64,000 nucleotides of DNA, from NCBI GenBank assembly GCA_029891385.1, contig CM057225.1, forward strand, positions 16,792,620-16,856,619, written 5' to 3'. The translations under genes and the position numbers were made by a program. The notes under the pieces are model-generated. The model made no database searches. It was not told the origin of the DNA and saw only the letters and a program-made list of their open reading frames with translations. The DNA is from Erythroxylum novogranatense. Its lineage: Eukaryota > Streptophyta > Magnoliopsida > Malpighiales > Erythroxylaceae. Positions 45,258 through 54,394 of the stretch are shown piece after piece. Numbering within the stretch: the stretch's first letter is position 1; each line of letters opens with the position of its first letter.

Positions 45258-45675
45258 GAAGAGTATCCGCTCGACGCGGGAGTATGTTTATCGAGGCAAG
45301 TGAAGGATAGAGGTCGGGATGGTTCAGATCCGCATTAGTGTCTTACTAAATTGTGTTCCGCAATCATTGTATAACAAAGCTTTGTATTTAGACTAAGCCC
45401 ATCAGGTGTTATTGTTTTTACACATTGACAATTGCATTATTGTTGCCTCGATCGTAATGAGTGTTGATTGTTTGTAATAACTGGAAATAGTTTATTGTGC
45501 TCATGGGCTTAAATTACTTAATGTTTTTACCGTTGTTTTTACCGGGCCAATGTATGTTAAAAAAAAATTAGATACCGAGTTTTACCGACTGACGTAGTAC
45601 TCCACCCTCGCGAGGCACGGACTCGGATATCACCCATAATATCAGGTCCGGGTCACTCGAGAGTGGGGTGTTACA

Positions 45676-46092
45676 AAAGCAATACACATCATGATGAAGA
45701 GTCATCATGTCGACAACCTAACTTCTTAAAAATCTTCTTGAGCATGCGGTGTTATGCATCAACTTTCGTTGCCAACCCATGAAACACACATTGTATATCG
45801 ACCTTCATATGTCGACTTGTCCAACTTTATGAGTCGACTTATCATTAAAATCCTTCATTCCCAAATGTCGTAGATATCATCAGGTCTAATTTATTAACCC
45901 ACATAAGTCGACTTGTTACAAGATTAGTCGATTTATATACCCATTAGTCGACTAGAATATGTCAAAACTCCAAATTAGTCACATTTCATCCCAAATGTAA
46001 ATCATGATGAATGTATCTTCAGATGTGATTGCACATTTGCCTTATAAATTGACCATTTGATATATGAATGTAGCCAAAAACAAATTCAACCA
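45676..46092 (-). other. H 3' UTR proximal part with AGTCGACT palindromes
   Basis: There is no ORF. Several GTCGACTT / AAGTCGACTT palindromes (45810-45960) repeat the motif that is clustered in the H LTR. Confidence 0.6.
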
Positions 46093-46572
46093 AAAGAATT
46101 TAAATCACACATGCCCAGTTTCAATTTAATATTCATAAACACATCTTCCTTAAGAGATTTAGTAAAAATGTCAGCTAATTGGTCACTAGAAGATACATGC
46201 TTCAAATAAATGTCACCTTTTAAACAATGATCACGGATGAAATGATGTCTAATTTCTATATGCTTTGTTCTACTATGCAGAATTGATTTTACTCAAACAA
46301 AATGCTTTGGTATTATCACAATAAATAGGAATATTTTTAACCACAATACCATAGTCAAGCAATTGATGTTTAATCCAAAGGACTTGGGCACATGCACTCT
46401 CACCGCTACATATTGATTCAAAGAAGGAAATGGCTACACTAACTTGCTTTTACTAGCCCAAGATATCAAAGATGATCCTAAGAAATGACACAAGCCACTA
46501 GTGCTTTTTCTATCGATCCTACAGCCACCATGATCAGCATCACTAAAAGCATATAAATCAAATGATTCACAA
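46093..46572 (-). pseudogene. Copia RNase H of H
   Basis: On the minus strand, after a frame change at 46572, the blocks SDADHGGCRIDRKSTSG and HFLGSSLISWASKS (46430-46530) carry the RNase H active-site region. The pol C-terminus has IEIRHHFIRDHCLKGD and DQLADIFTKSL (about 46100-46260). A few stops and frame changes are present. Confidence 0.8.
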
Positions 46573-47961
46573 CTAGGATACCATAACCCCATGATTAACA
46601 GTTCTACTCAAATATCTAAAAATTCTTTTGCAAGCACTTAAGTGAGAAATTTTAGGACACGATTGAAATCTAGCACAAAGACACGTGGCAAACATAATAT
46701 CAAGTCTAGAGGTAGTTAAATACAAGAGAGAGTCGATCATACCTCTATAGAGTTTTTGATCAACATCTTCATCATGTTCATGTTTCTCCAAGATCACATT
46801 TGTTGCCATTGGTGTTGCTGCCACTTTGCATCCTTCCATTTTGAACTTCTTTAGATGTTCCTTGGTGTACTTAGATTGGTGAATGAAGATGCCATTTTTT
46901 AGTTGCTTGATTTGGAATCCAAGAAAGAACTTGAGTTCTCCCATCATGCTCATTTCAAATTCACTTTGAATTAAATCACTAAATTCTTTGCACAAAAATT
47001 CATTAGTGGCACCAAACACAATATCATCAACATAAATTTGACAAATAAGCATATCTTGATCAACATGTTTAATGAATAAAGTATTATCAATCTTACCACG
47101 AACATACCCATGTTGAGTTAGAAAAGTACTCAACCTTTCATACCATGCTCTAGGTGCTTGCTTTAATCCATAGAGTGCCTTCTTGAGTTTGTAGACATAA
47201 TCCGGATGCTCATGATCTTCAAATCTCGGTGGTTGTTTGACATAGACTTCCTCTTGAATGTATCCATTGAGAAGTACGCTCTTGACGTCCATTTGATTTA
47301 ATTTGATCCTTTTATATGACGCAAAAGCACATAATAGTCTAATTGCCTCCAACCGAGCCACAGGAGCATATGTCTCATTGTAATCAAGGCCTTCTTCTTG
47401 ATAAAATCCTTGAGCTACTAACCTTGATTTATTTCTAATCGCTTCACCATTCTCATCATATTTTATCCGATTTACCCACTTGAATCCAATAATAGTCTTG
47501 TCCTTTAGTGGAGCTACCAAATCCCACACATTATTCCTCTTGAATTGATTAAGCTCTTCTTGCATAGCTAGAATCCAATTCTCATCTTCAAGAGCTTCTT
47601 TTATATTCTTGGGTTCTACTAAAGAGATGAAGGCTGAATTGCTCATATTCTCATAGACATTCCTCCTGGTTCTTAAGTCATCATTCAAATCACCAATTAC
47701 TTGCTCCATAGGATGGTTCTTTGCTTTTGCCCTCGTTTTAATGTCGGGTACATGATTTTCTTCATCTAACTTCAATTCCTCAATCTTGGATTCAATTTCT
47801 TCAACTTTATTTCCTGAATTTCCTGCATCATCATCAAAACAAACCTTTCTCGGGGGTGAAATCATATCATCAAATTTAACATGAATACTTTCTTCAACAC
47901 ATTTAGTCCTATTATTATAAACTCTAAAAGCCTTACTAGTTTGAGAATAACCAATAAACAC
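46573..47961 (-). pseudogene. Copia reverse transcriptase of H (462-aa open frame)
   Basis: The longest intact frame of the window. It starts within the integrase C-terminus (AFRVYNNRTKCVEESIHVKF) and passes an acidic linker and AFISLVEPKNIKEALEDENW. It then covers the full RT: ARLEAIRLLCAFA, NQMDVKSVLLNGYIQEEVYV, KALYGLKQAPRAWY, YVDDIVFGAT (catalytic Asp pair intact) and EFEMSMMGELKFFLGFQIKQ. It ends in the RT-RNase H connection. MDVKSVLLNG has Val for the usual Ala. The RT motifs point to a SIRE-like element. It is part of a broken gag-pol. Confidence 0.9.
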
Positions 47962-48699
47962 ACCAACATCAGATTTTGAATCAAATTTTCCTAAATTGCT
48001 CTTTCCATTATTATGAATAAAAACTTTACAACCAAAAGGATGAAAATAAGAAATATTGGGTTTCTTACCTTTTCAAAACTCGTATGATGTCTTATTTTTG
48101 TCTCTTCGTAAATGCACCCTATTGATGACATAGCATGCGGTATTGATTGCTTTCGCCCAAAATGATTTAGGAAGATTGTACTCCTTTAATATAGTTCTAC
48201 TCATTTCTTCAAGAGAGCGATTCTTCCTTTCTACTACACCATTTTGTTGTGGAGTCCTTGGTGTTGAGAAGTTGTGTTCCATTCCATATTTGTCGCAAAG
48301 ACTCTCGAATGGTTCACATTCAAATTCACCTCCATGATTGGTTCTAATAGCGATAATTGACAAATTTTTCTCATTTTGAACCAACCTACATCACTTAGTA
48401 AATTCGTTAAAAGCATCACTTTTATTCGCAAGAAATCTCACCCAAGTAAATCTAGAAAAATCATCCACAATAACAAGGGCATACAATTTACCACTAAGAC
48501 TAGCATGTCTAGAAGGTCCAATCAAATCCATATGAACAAGTTCAAGAATTCTAGAAGTGCAAATTTCCTTCTTTGGTTTGAAAGATTCTCTAACATGTTT
48601 GCCTTTTAAACAAGATTCACACAAGTGATCTTTAACAAATTTTATCTTAGGCAATCCTCTCACAATGTCATTTTTTGAAAGCTTAGAAATTAAAGGCAA
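47962..48699 (-). pseudogene. Copia integrase of H
   Basis: Two frames: 48391-48699 with CESCLKGK, the first catalytic Asp in VHMDLIGP and VIVDDFSRFTWV; and 48073-48384 with RTNHGGEFECEPF and NGVVERKNRSLEEM (catalytic Glu). The second catalytic position reads Asn (TNHGGEF) where D and E have Asp (SDHGGEF). This would abolish strand transfer independently of the frame breaks. Confidence 0.85.
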
Positions 48700-49418
48700 A
48701 TGAGCATGTCCTAATTTTCTATGTCATAAAAATGCATTTTCTTCTAATGTCACCAAATATTTTTCATTAAAAGAACTATCATCATGTAAATCGACAATGT
48801 ATGTATTTCCATGTCTCAAACCAATGAAAGCAACATGACCATCCTTCTTAACCATGCAATGTGATGATTCAAAAACTACATTAAAATTCATATCACATAG
48901 TTGTGAAACACTTAATAAGTTATGTTCCAAACCATCAACTAGCAAAACATTGTCAATCAACTAGCAAAACATTGTCAATGGTAGGCAAAGGTTCCTTACC
49001 CACTTTACCAATACCAATGACCTTACCTTTATTGTTGTCTCCAAAAGTGACATAGGCTTGATTCTTTGGCTTAATTTCTGCAAATAGATTCTTGTCACCA
49101 CTCATGTGCCTTGAACATCCACTATCAATGTACCAAGTGCTTGATAGTTTTTCATTCCTTGCTTGTACCTACAATATCAACATTCTTTCTTCTTATAGGT
49201 ACCCAAGCTATTTTGGGTCCATTTTTTGTTAGCCATATAAACCACATTAGGTGGTGTTGTTCCTTTTAATACCCAAATTTTCTTAACCTTAACGCATCTC
49301 CTAGTACTTTTGCATACAAGTTCTATATGACCATCTTTCAAGCATCTAGCACATTGAGCAATTTTTTCATCCTTAGTAAATTTGAAATTAAGGAACAATC
49401 TCTATCAAAAGGATCATA
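48700..49418 (-). pseudogene. Copia protease region of H
   Basis: The protease active site YIDSGCSRHMSG is intact at about 49095-49133 (Asp codon 49124-49126). Downstream fragments 48724-48960 (NVLLVDGLEHNLLSVSQL) are the usual PR-to-INT segment. A short duplication around 48950-48975 (ctagcaaaacattgtcaat occurs twice) breaks the frame. Confidence 0.8.
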
Positions 49419-50390
49419 TCATAATCCATGTCTAGAAATCGAATATCTTTGCAAGGATAACAGTTTTTCAAGCTTTTCGTTTCCATTTGCAAATTTTCCA
49501 ACCATATAAGAAAATTCCTTTCTAAGTCTGTCAAGCTCACAAATAAGATTTTCCTTTTCAACAAGGCATGCAGAATGATCTTCTTTTGGACTATCTAAAT
49601 CATCAATAGTCTCATGTAAGGCACTATTTTCAGCAACCAATTCTCTTATTTTCTTTCTCAATTTTTTGTTAATCTCAATAGCTTCTTCAAAATCAGCTTG
49701 TAAAGCATCAAAAGAATCTCTTAGATCTTGGTCATTGAAAGTTACCTCATTTTCATCATCACTTGACGAGCTATTTGCCATAAGCGCCAAGTTGTTTTCA
49801 TCATTGCTTTGGTATGCTTCCTTATCGTCACTCCAAGTAGCTACCAGGTTGGCTTTCTTTTTCCCTTTGTCATATTTGTCACTTTTCTGGAAATTTGATG
49901 TGGAAGATGTGCTCTTGCATTCTCTTGCATGATGTCCCCTTTTTTTACATTTCCAACATTCTTCATTGCTCTTCTTTTCATCATACCCCTTTGATTTTCT
50001 TTCCACGGCAAACCTCTTTCTTTCTCCATTTCTTCCACCATTTAATTCCTTCCTCTGATTTTTGAGAAGTCCTTTGAATTTTCTCAAATTTCTGGCGTAC
50101 ATTGCTATTTCTTCATCCTCTTCTTCATCTATTTCTTCATCACTTTCATCAAGAGAAGAAATATTAGCCTTTAAAGCAATTGACTTTTGTGACTTACCTC
50201 TACCTCCTCTAGATTTGAGAATGATAATAGTTGATAAGTAATCCCACCAAGACGTTGAATTCCAAATGATTGAGATCCTTGGATTCCAAAATGGCGGTGA
50301 CTTATGAGTCCCATTCCTTCGATAGTGAGCAAAGAATTTTCTTCACCTTCTCGCTATCTGTCATATGCTTTCCAAGGTTGCCTAATCCAT
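49419..50390 (-). pseudogene. Copia gag of H, C-terminal part with zinc knuckle
   Basis: A 227-codon frame (49419-50102). The zinc knuckle is CWKCKKRGHHAREC (C-x2-C-x4-H-x4-C, about 49915-49960), followed by an Asp/Asn-rich acidic stretch and a long coiled coil (EEAIEINKKLRKKIRELVAE). Between 50103 and 50390 the frame is broken. Confidence 0.82.
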
Positions 50391-50849
50391 TTATGATTCT
50401 GCAAAACGTTCAAGCATAGTGGAAATAGACTCACCTTCCTTCATGACAAACATTTCATAGTCATGGAGAAGCATGTTGATCTTTGTTTCCCGGACTTGGT
50501 TGGTTCCTTCATGGGTGATGCGAAGTCTTTCCCACATTTCTTTAGCGCTGGTACAATAATTAACTCGGTTTCTTTCCTCAACCGTGAGAGCATAATAAAT
50601 TAGCTTCATGACTTTCGCGTTGATGTAAGCTTGCTTCCAATCATTGTCGTCGTACTCCATCTCCGTTTTTAACTCACCATTTTCTTTCAAAGGAGCTTGT
50701 GGACCAAAAATGATAATCTTCCAGTATTCCACTCCCTTGCTTATAATGTGATACTTCATATGATTTTTCCAAGAAGAATAGTTAGTACCATTAAATAAAG
50801 GAGGGCGATTGTTTGTGTTACCTTCTTCCGCTAGGTTATTGTGTTCCAT
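50391..50849 (-). pseudogene. Copia gag of H, N-terminal part
   Basis: The start is placed at the ATG at 50849 (MEHNNLAEEGNTN), 15 bp after the PBS. The frame is actually open further upstream into the LTR, which is chance. PPLFNGTNYSSWKNHMKYHI is the standard Copia gag opening, followed by MWERLRITHEGTNQVRETK and MFVMKEGESI. It ends at a stop after 153 codons, where intact elements would read on. Confidence 0.85.
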
Positions 50850-50863
50850 CCCTGGATACTTCT

Positions 50864-50875
50864 GCTCTGATACCA
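50864..50875 (-). other. Primer-binding site of H (tRNA-iMet)
   Basis: A perfect TGGTATCAGAGC on the minus strand, two bases inside the LTR. Confidence 0.92.
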
Positions 50876-50877
50876 AT

Positions 50878-51970
50878 TGTAAACGGTCTAGAAGGGGGTT
50901 GAATAGATCTTTAAACTTTTTGTAATTTTCTACAACAAAATCATAAGTTAATTCACACAAAAACAATTTAATCAAAATTAAATGTAAAGAGTAGGGAAGA
51001 AGAGCAAACACTGTTTTTATAGAGGTTCGGTGCTAAGACCTACGTCCTCTACCTAAGCTCACACTTAGGATTTTGTAAACCACTTTATTGCACACTTTGT
51101 AGTTTAGTGTGAACTTTTTACAATACCACTTTATTTCCAGCTCAAGCTACCTTTACACCCGATTTGTTTTTCGGCACAAATCCTACCTCACATGTGACCT
51201 TTCACTAGTCACTCAAATTGTAAGAGAAATAAGATAAAGTTTGAAGAACAAAGCTCAATACAATGGTATAACAAGATAAGAGCAATAGTGAGCAAAATAT
51301 GAAGCAATAGTGGAGTCTTTTTCTTGTGGAACTTCTTAGGTATTTTTTCTTGATCATCCACACTTATACTTGAAGGAAAATAGCTGTTAGAACTCATTCT
51401 AGCCGTTGCATGATTGTTATGATCGTTCCTTAACATCCTCCTTTCCATTTGTGACTAATTGACTTGTTGGAATTAATTTGTTGTACCCATAAGTCGACTT
51501 GTCGTCATGTATAAGTCGACTTGTGACAACATTTTTTGTAAAATTTCATCTCCGCTCTTCTGTAAGTCGACTTATGCTATGTAAGTCGACTTGTGTCCTT
51601 CTATAAGTCGACTTATGTACTATTAGTCGACTTGTGTTGACATATCTTCATATGTAAGTCGACTTATGTTGTTCTAGTCAACTTATGATGTTCGGATCTT
51701 GATGTATAAGTCGACTTATGATATGCAAGTCGACTTATGTCAGCTTCAACGGTAACATCCAACCAAATCTTCTACAATCTTCATTATTAATGTCTCTTTC
51801 ACTTATAAGGAAACTTCCATCTTGATTCTTCAATGATTAATCACTTGTCCATCTTGATTTGCATAATAATAATCCCAAAATACCTGAAATAATTTCTTAA
51901 CTAATTCTATATATTTTATTATTATCAAAACATAAAGGGATTTAATTTGTTAACCTCCATTAGTCCAACA
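50878..51970 (-). repeat. H 5' LTR (1093 bp)
   Basis: On the plus strand it starts TGTAAACGGTCTAGAAGGGG and ends AGTCCAACA. A TATAAAA box lies on the minus strand at 51015-51021. The palindrome cluster is at 51489-51735. It serves as the uninterrupted copy that proves the B insertion site in the 3' LTR. Confidence 0.9.
51489..51735. repeat. Cluster of AAGTCGACTT palindromes in H 5' LTR
   Basis: About ten copies of the 10-bp palindrome AAGTCGACTT or one-base variants, mostly within TAAGTCGACTTATG / GTAAGTCGACTTGTG contexts, spaced 15-40 bp. The cluster is also present in the 3' LTR on both sides of B and, more loosely, at 45810-45960. Confidence 0.85.
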
Positions 51971-53276
51971 ATCTTTACATGGGCAAAATAATTTCTTCAA
52001 AACTTTACGCATTCATAATGACTTAGACGATCCTTTACATAGCCATGTATGTTACTCACTCGACCATATATATTATAATAAGAGCTTGTACCTTTAAAAT
52101 AGCTCCAATTCTTATATTTTTATCCTGATTTCTCTCCTTTTGATCTATGAAGAAAATTAAAACCTAAAACACACTAGAAACAAAATAAGTGCCTAAAACC
52201 ACATAAAGTTTGTAAGAAAATTTGTAAACCAAAAGGTGGAGGTCTTTGTAAAAGTGGTATCTATATTATAAATTTCAAAAGGTAAATGGTTTAAAGTGAG
52301 ATAGTTCCCATAAACAACATTACTCCCCTAAAATTTCATCTATTTAAAGTGATTAAATAAAGCTCTATTTTGCTTCTTTCTTATAAACCATTTGTTCTAT
52401 TGCTTATTCCTCCATACAACGTGGTTACTCTTATAGATAAGATTAGAGACTCCTGTATTACTAATGTAAGATCTTAATTCCCTATAGGCACCTAAGCACA
52501 TTTCTCCTTTAGATTCTAATGAATATAAAATTTTGTTGAAATCACCAAGTATTATCTAAGGGATGTTCATGTTTAAGTTCCTATTTTCCAAGTCTTTCTA
52601 AAGTGAAGTTCTTTGAAATGCCAAGTTCATAGTATACACAAATGAAAAGAAAACTCTACGTGAATTCCTTTTCAACTAAGTGTATATATGTATGACTTGC
52701 TCATTTATTAAATAGTTTAGAACTTCAAGCTTGTCACGAGTTATAAGTAGAAATTATTCTACTAGTATAATGACATTATTATTTGAAATAATTTTGCAAT
52801 TGTTTATGATAAACCAAAGTTCTTAGCAGTGATTTTACTTTAGTTTAATCTCTAAAATGCCTATCAACATCATCTTTATGAAATATAAGTAATATGAGAA
52901 TACATATTATCCTTGACATTCCAAACTAGCACTAACATTTAAAGAGACATTGAGGGATTAAGGGTAACCTTAGCTTTAACACTCTTTCTAGATTTCCTTT
53001 TTGAAGTTAGGGTGAAAACTTTAAGGTTTGCAAAAGTTCCATTTTTTCTCTCAAAAGAGATAGGAGTAACAACAAAATTTTCAAGTTTATCTCTTAGATC
53101 AATTACGTTAAGCATGAGTGTATTATTGTTCATATATTTTCTTTACATTCAATCCTATTTGATCTACTAGCAATAGAACTCTCAAGGTTTGATCTTGTCG
53201 CTAATCCATTTTCTTTCTCCTCTATATTGATTTCTAATGTAGAAGCAAAAGATTTTTTTTTCTCTGGAAAACTATG
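51971..53276 (-). pseudogene. L1-type LINE endonuclease remnant
   Basis: The minus strand between about 52590 and 52340 reads ILGDFNKILYSLESKGEM, AYRELRSYISNTGVSNLIYK and then KKQNRALFNHF. This is the GDFN active-site block and the following blocks of the L1 apurinic endonuclease. The upstream part (52940-53276) is Ser/Lys-rich coding texture, possibly an ORF1/ORF2 linker. The region below 52300 is too decayed. H inserted at its 3' side (51970) and T2 at its 5' side (53276). It may be the same L1 copy as the RT remnant at 19330-20606. Confidence 0.68.
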
Positions 53277-53689
53277 TGGTTTTACCGAATTCAGGCTGAA
53301 CGGTGCGTTGCCATTTGGATCCATGAGTTGGCAACCTTCTGCGTTGTTCTTCGACGTGAATATACCTGCAAAACAAGGAAGGTTGGTCGGGGGTTGTGTC
53401 CCGATTAGCCCCTCCGACGCTCAAGTAAGTCTTTTGGTGAAGGTGGGGTTGATTAGATCAGAGAAAAGCAACTAGGTTATGATTTCGTACCTCGATTATG
53501 GGAGAATAATACCTTTTATACGATTATGCAGCTAGGTTTAGGTTTTTACGTGTTTGCATGGGAGATTGTCTTCTGCTAATGGGCCTCGGATGTGGATCGC
53601 TTCTAGATTAATCAATAGGTGTAGGACTGACTGATCGGCCTGTGGGTTGTTGTAATTGGGCTCGGGCCCAAATATAGCCGACCCGACCA
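53277..53689 (-). repeat. T2 3' LTR (413 bp)
   Basis: On the minus strand it starts TGGTCGGGTCGG and ends AAACCA. A TATAAAAGG box lies at 53512-53520. It is near-identical over long stretches to the 5' LTR. Confidence 0.92.
53512..53520 (-). promoter_or_regulatory. TATA box of T2 LTR
   Basis: The minus strand reads TATAAAAGG. In the 5' LTR the same site (62984-62992) reads GATAAAAGG, so the promoter copy that would drive the element has lost the first T. Confidence 0.6.
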
Positions 53690-53707
53690 TAAGCCCCCTA
53701 CTCCTCG
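53690..53707 (-). other. Polypurine tract of T2
   Basis: The minus strand reads CGAGGAGTAGGGGGCTTA, adjoining the 3' LTR. It is the same tract as in T1 (532-549). Confidence 0.85.
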
Positions 53708-54185
53708 AATCTGAGCGAAGAGAAAGGTCGAGGGAGTATGTTGGGACGTTGTTGCTCGTCTGTTGCTTCATAGCTCGTAAGCAGGAGAGCTCGTCATGTG
53801 GTCGATCGGTCAGTTTCAACCGGTCGGATACCGACCTGTTGGGCCTAACTGCTCGTATTGTTATTGGTTGGCTGAGGGCCCTTGACTGATCGGTCTCATC
53901 GACTATTGCGGGACAGCTTGCACGGAAGCAGATCGGTTGGTTATCATTGGTGAGCGTGTGGGGCATTTATTCAGAGACGGCGCGATCGTGTCGACAGCCT
54001 TTCGTAATCAAACATATCGCCTTTAACCGTCAGACAACTATCATGTGTCCTTTCGATCGCTCGTGCTGCTTCGATTTTAAATAGCCTTGATTCTCCCAGA
54101 TCTTCGCCGCGTGTCCGAGATCGCCGGATTACGCCATGTGTCGTAGTCCGAATGGGTCACTGTCGAGGGTTCCTACTGTCGACCC
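53708..54185 (+). other. T2 region between PPT and antisense TATA box
   Basis: There is no ORF on either strand that reads as protein. The stretch is conserved with T1 1-531. It is the upstream region of the antisense unit. Confidence 0.5.
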
Positions 54186-54194
54186 TCTATAAAT
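54186..54194 (+). promoter_or_regulatory. TATA box of the antisense unit in T2
   Basis: CTATAAATA on the plus strand, outside the LTR, followed by about 215 bp of T/C-rich leader before the first ATGs (54395 and 54418). It faces away from the 3' LTR, into the element. Confidence 0.55.
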
Positions 54195-54394
54195 ACTCAA
54201 AGTTGGTGAGTTGTGGCGGTTTTCACCTTTTGCTTTCGTACTGCAACTCGCACTTTGCTTTCATTCGCCTCAAATCGCTCAAGGTTCCTATAAACTTCTT
54301 TTATTCCGCCGTCCGATTTCCCATTTCTTCTTTCTAAATAGGTACGCCCTTTTCTTCTTCGTTCCTTCATTTCTTTAGTCCTTTTCTTGATAGT

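Larger units (their letters stand above)
41755..45675 (+). repeat. J: solo LTR of a Del/Tekay-like Gypsy element (3.9 kb)
   Basis: It starts CAGAACATCCC (compare TGTAACATCCC of B, read in the same direction) and ends GGGTGTTACA. The flanks are aaagt (41750-41754) and aaagc (45676-45680), a TSD with one mismatch. There is no second LTR, PBS, PPT or coding DNA, so it is a solo LTR left by LTR-LTR recombination. It has the double hairpin at 45190-45228 and a long (TA)n tract. Its interior differs widely from B, so it is a separate family. Confidence 0.7.
22785..51970 (-). mobile_element. H: Copia element (SIRE-like RT) split by three insertions
   Basis: The 5' LTR is 50878-51970, the internal region is 32068-50877 and the 3' LTR is 22785-23494 plus 31713-32067. 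The two LTRs read as the same sequence once B (23495-31712) is removed. PBS and PPT lie in the right places for minus orientation. E (32436-41704) and J (41755-45675) lie in the 3' untranslated part. After subtracting them, only about 0.8 kb separates pol from the PPT, so there is no env-like ORF, unlike E and F. The possible TSD is atcta/atctt with one mismatch. All ORFs are broken. Confidence 0.82.

Noticed and set aside
53227..53475. Plus-strand ORF repeated at 62557-62946 with near-identical protein
   Set aside because: The duplication is only the two T2 LTRs read on the opposite strand.
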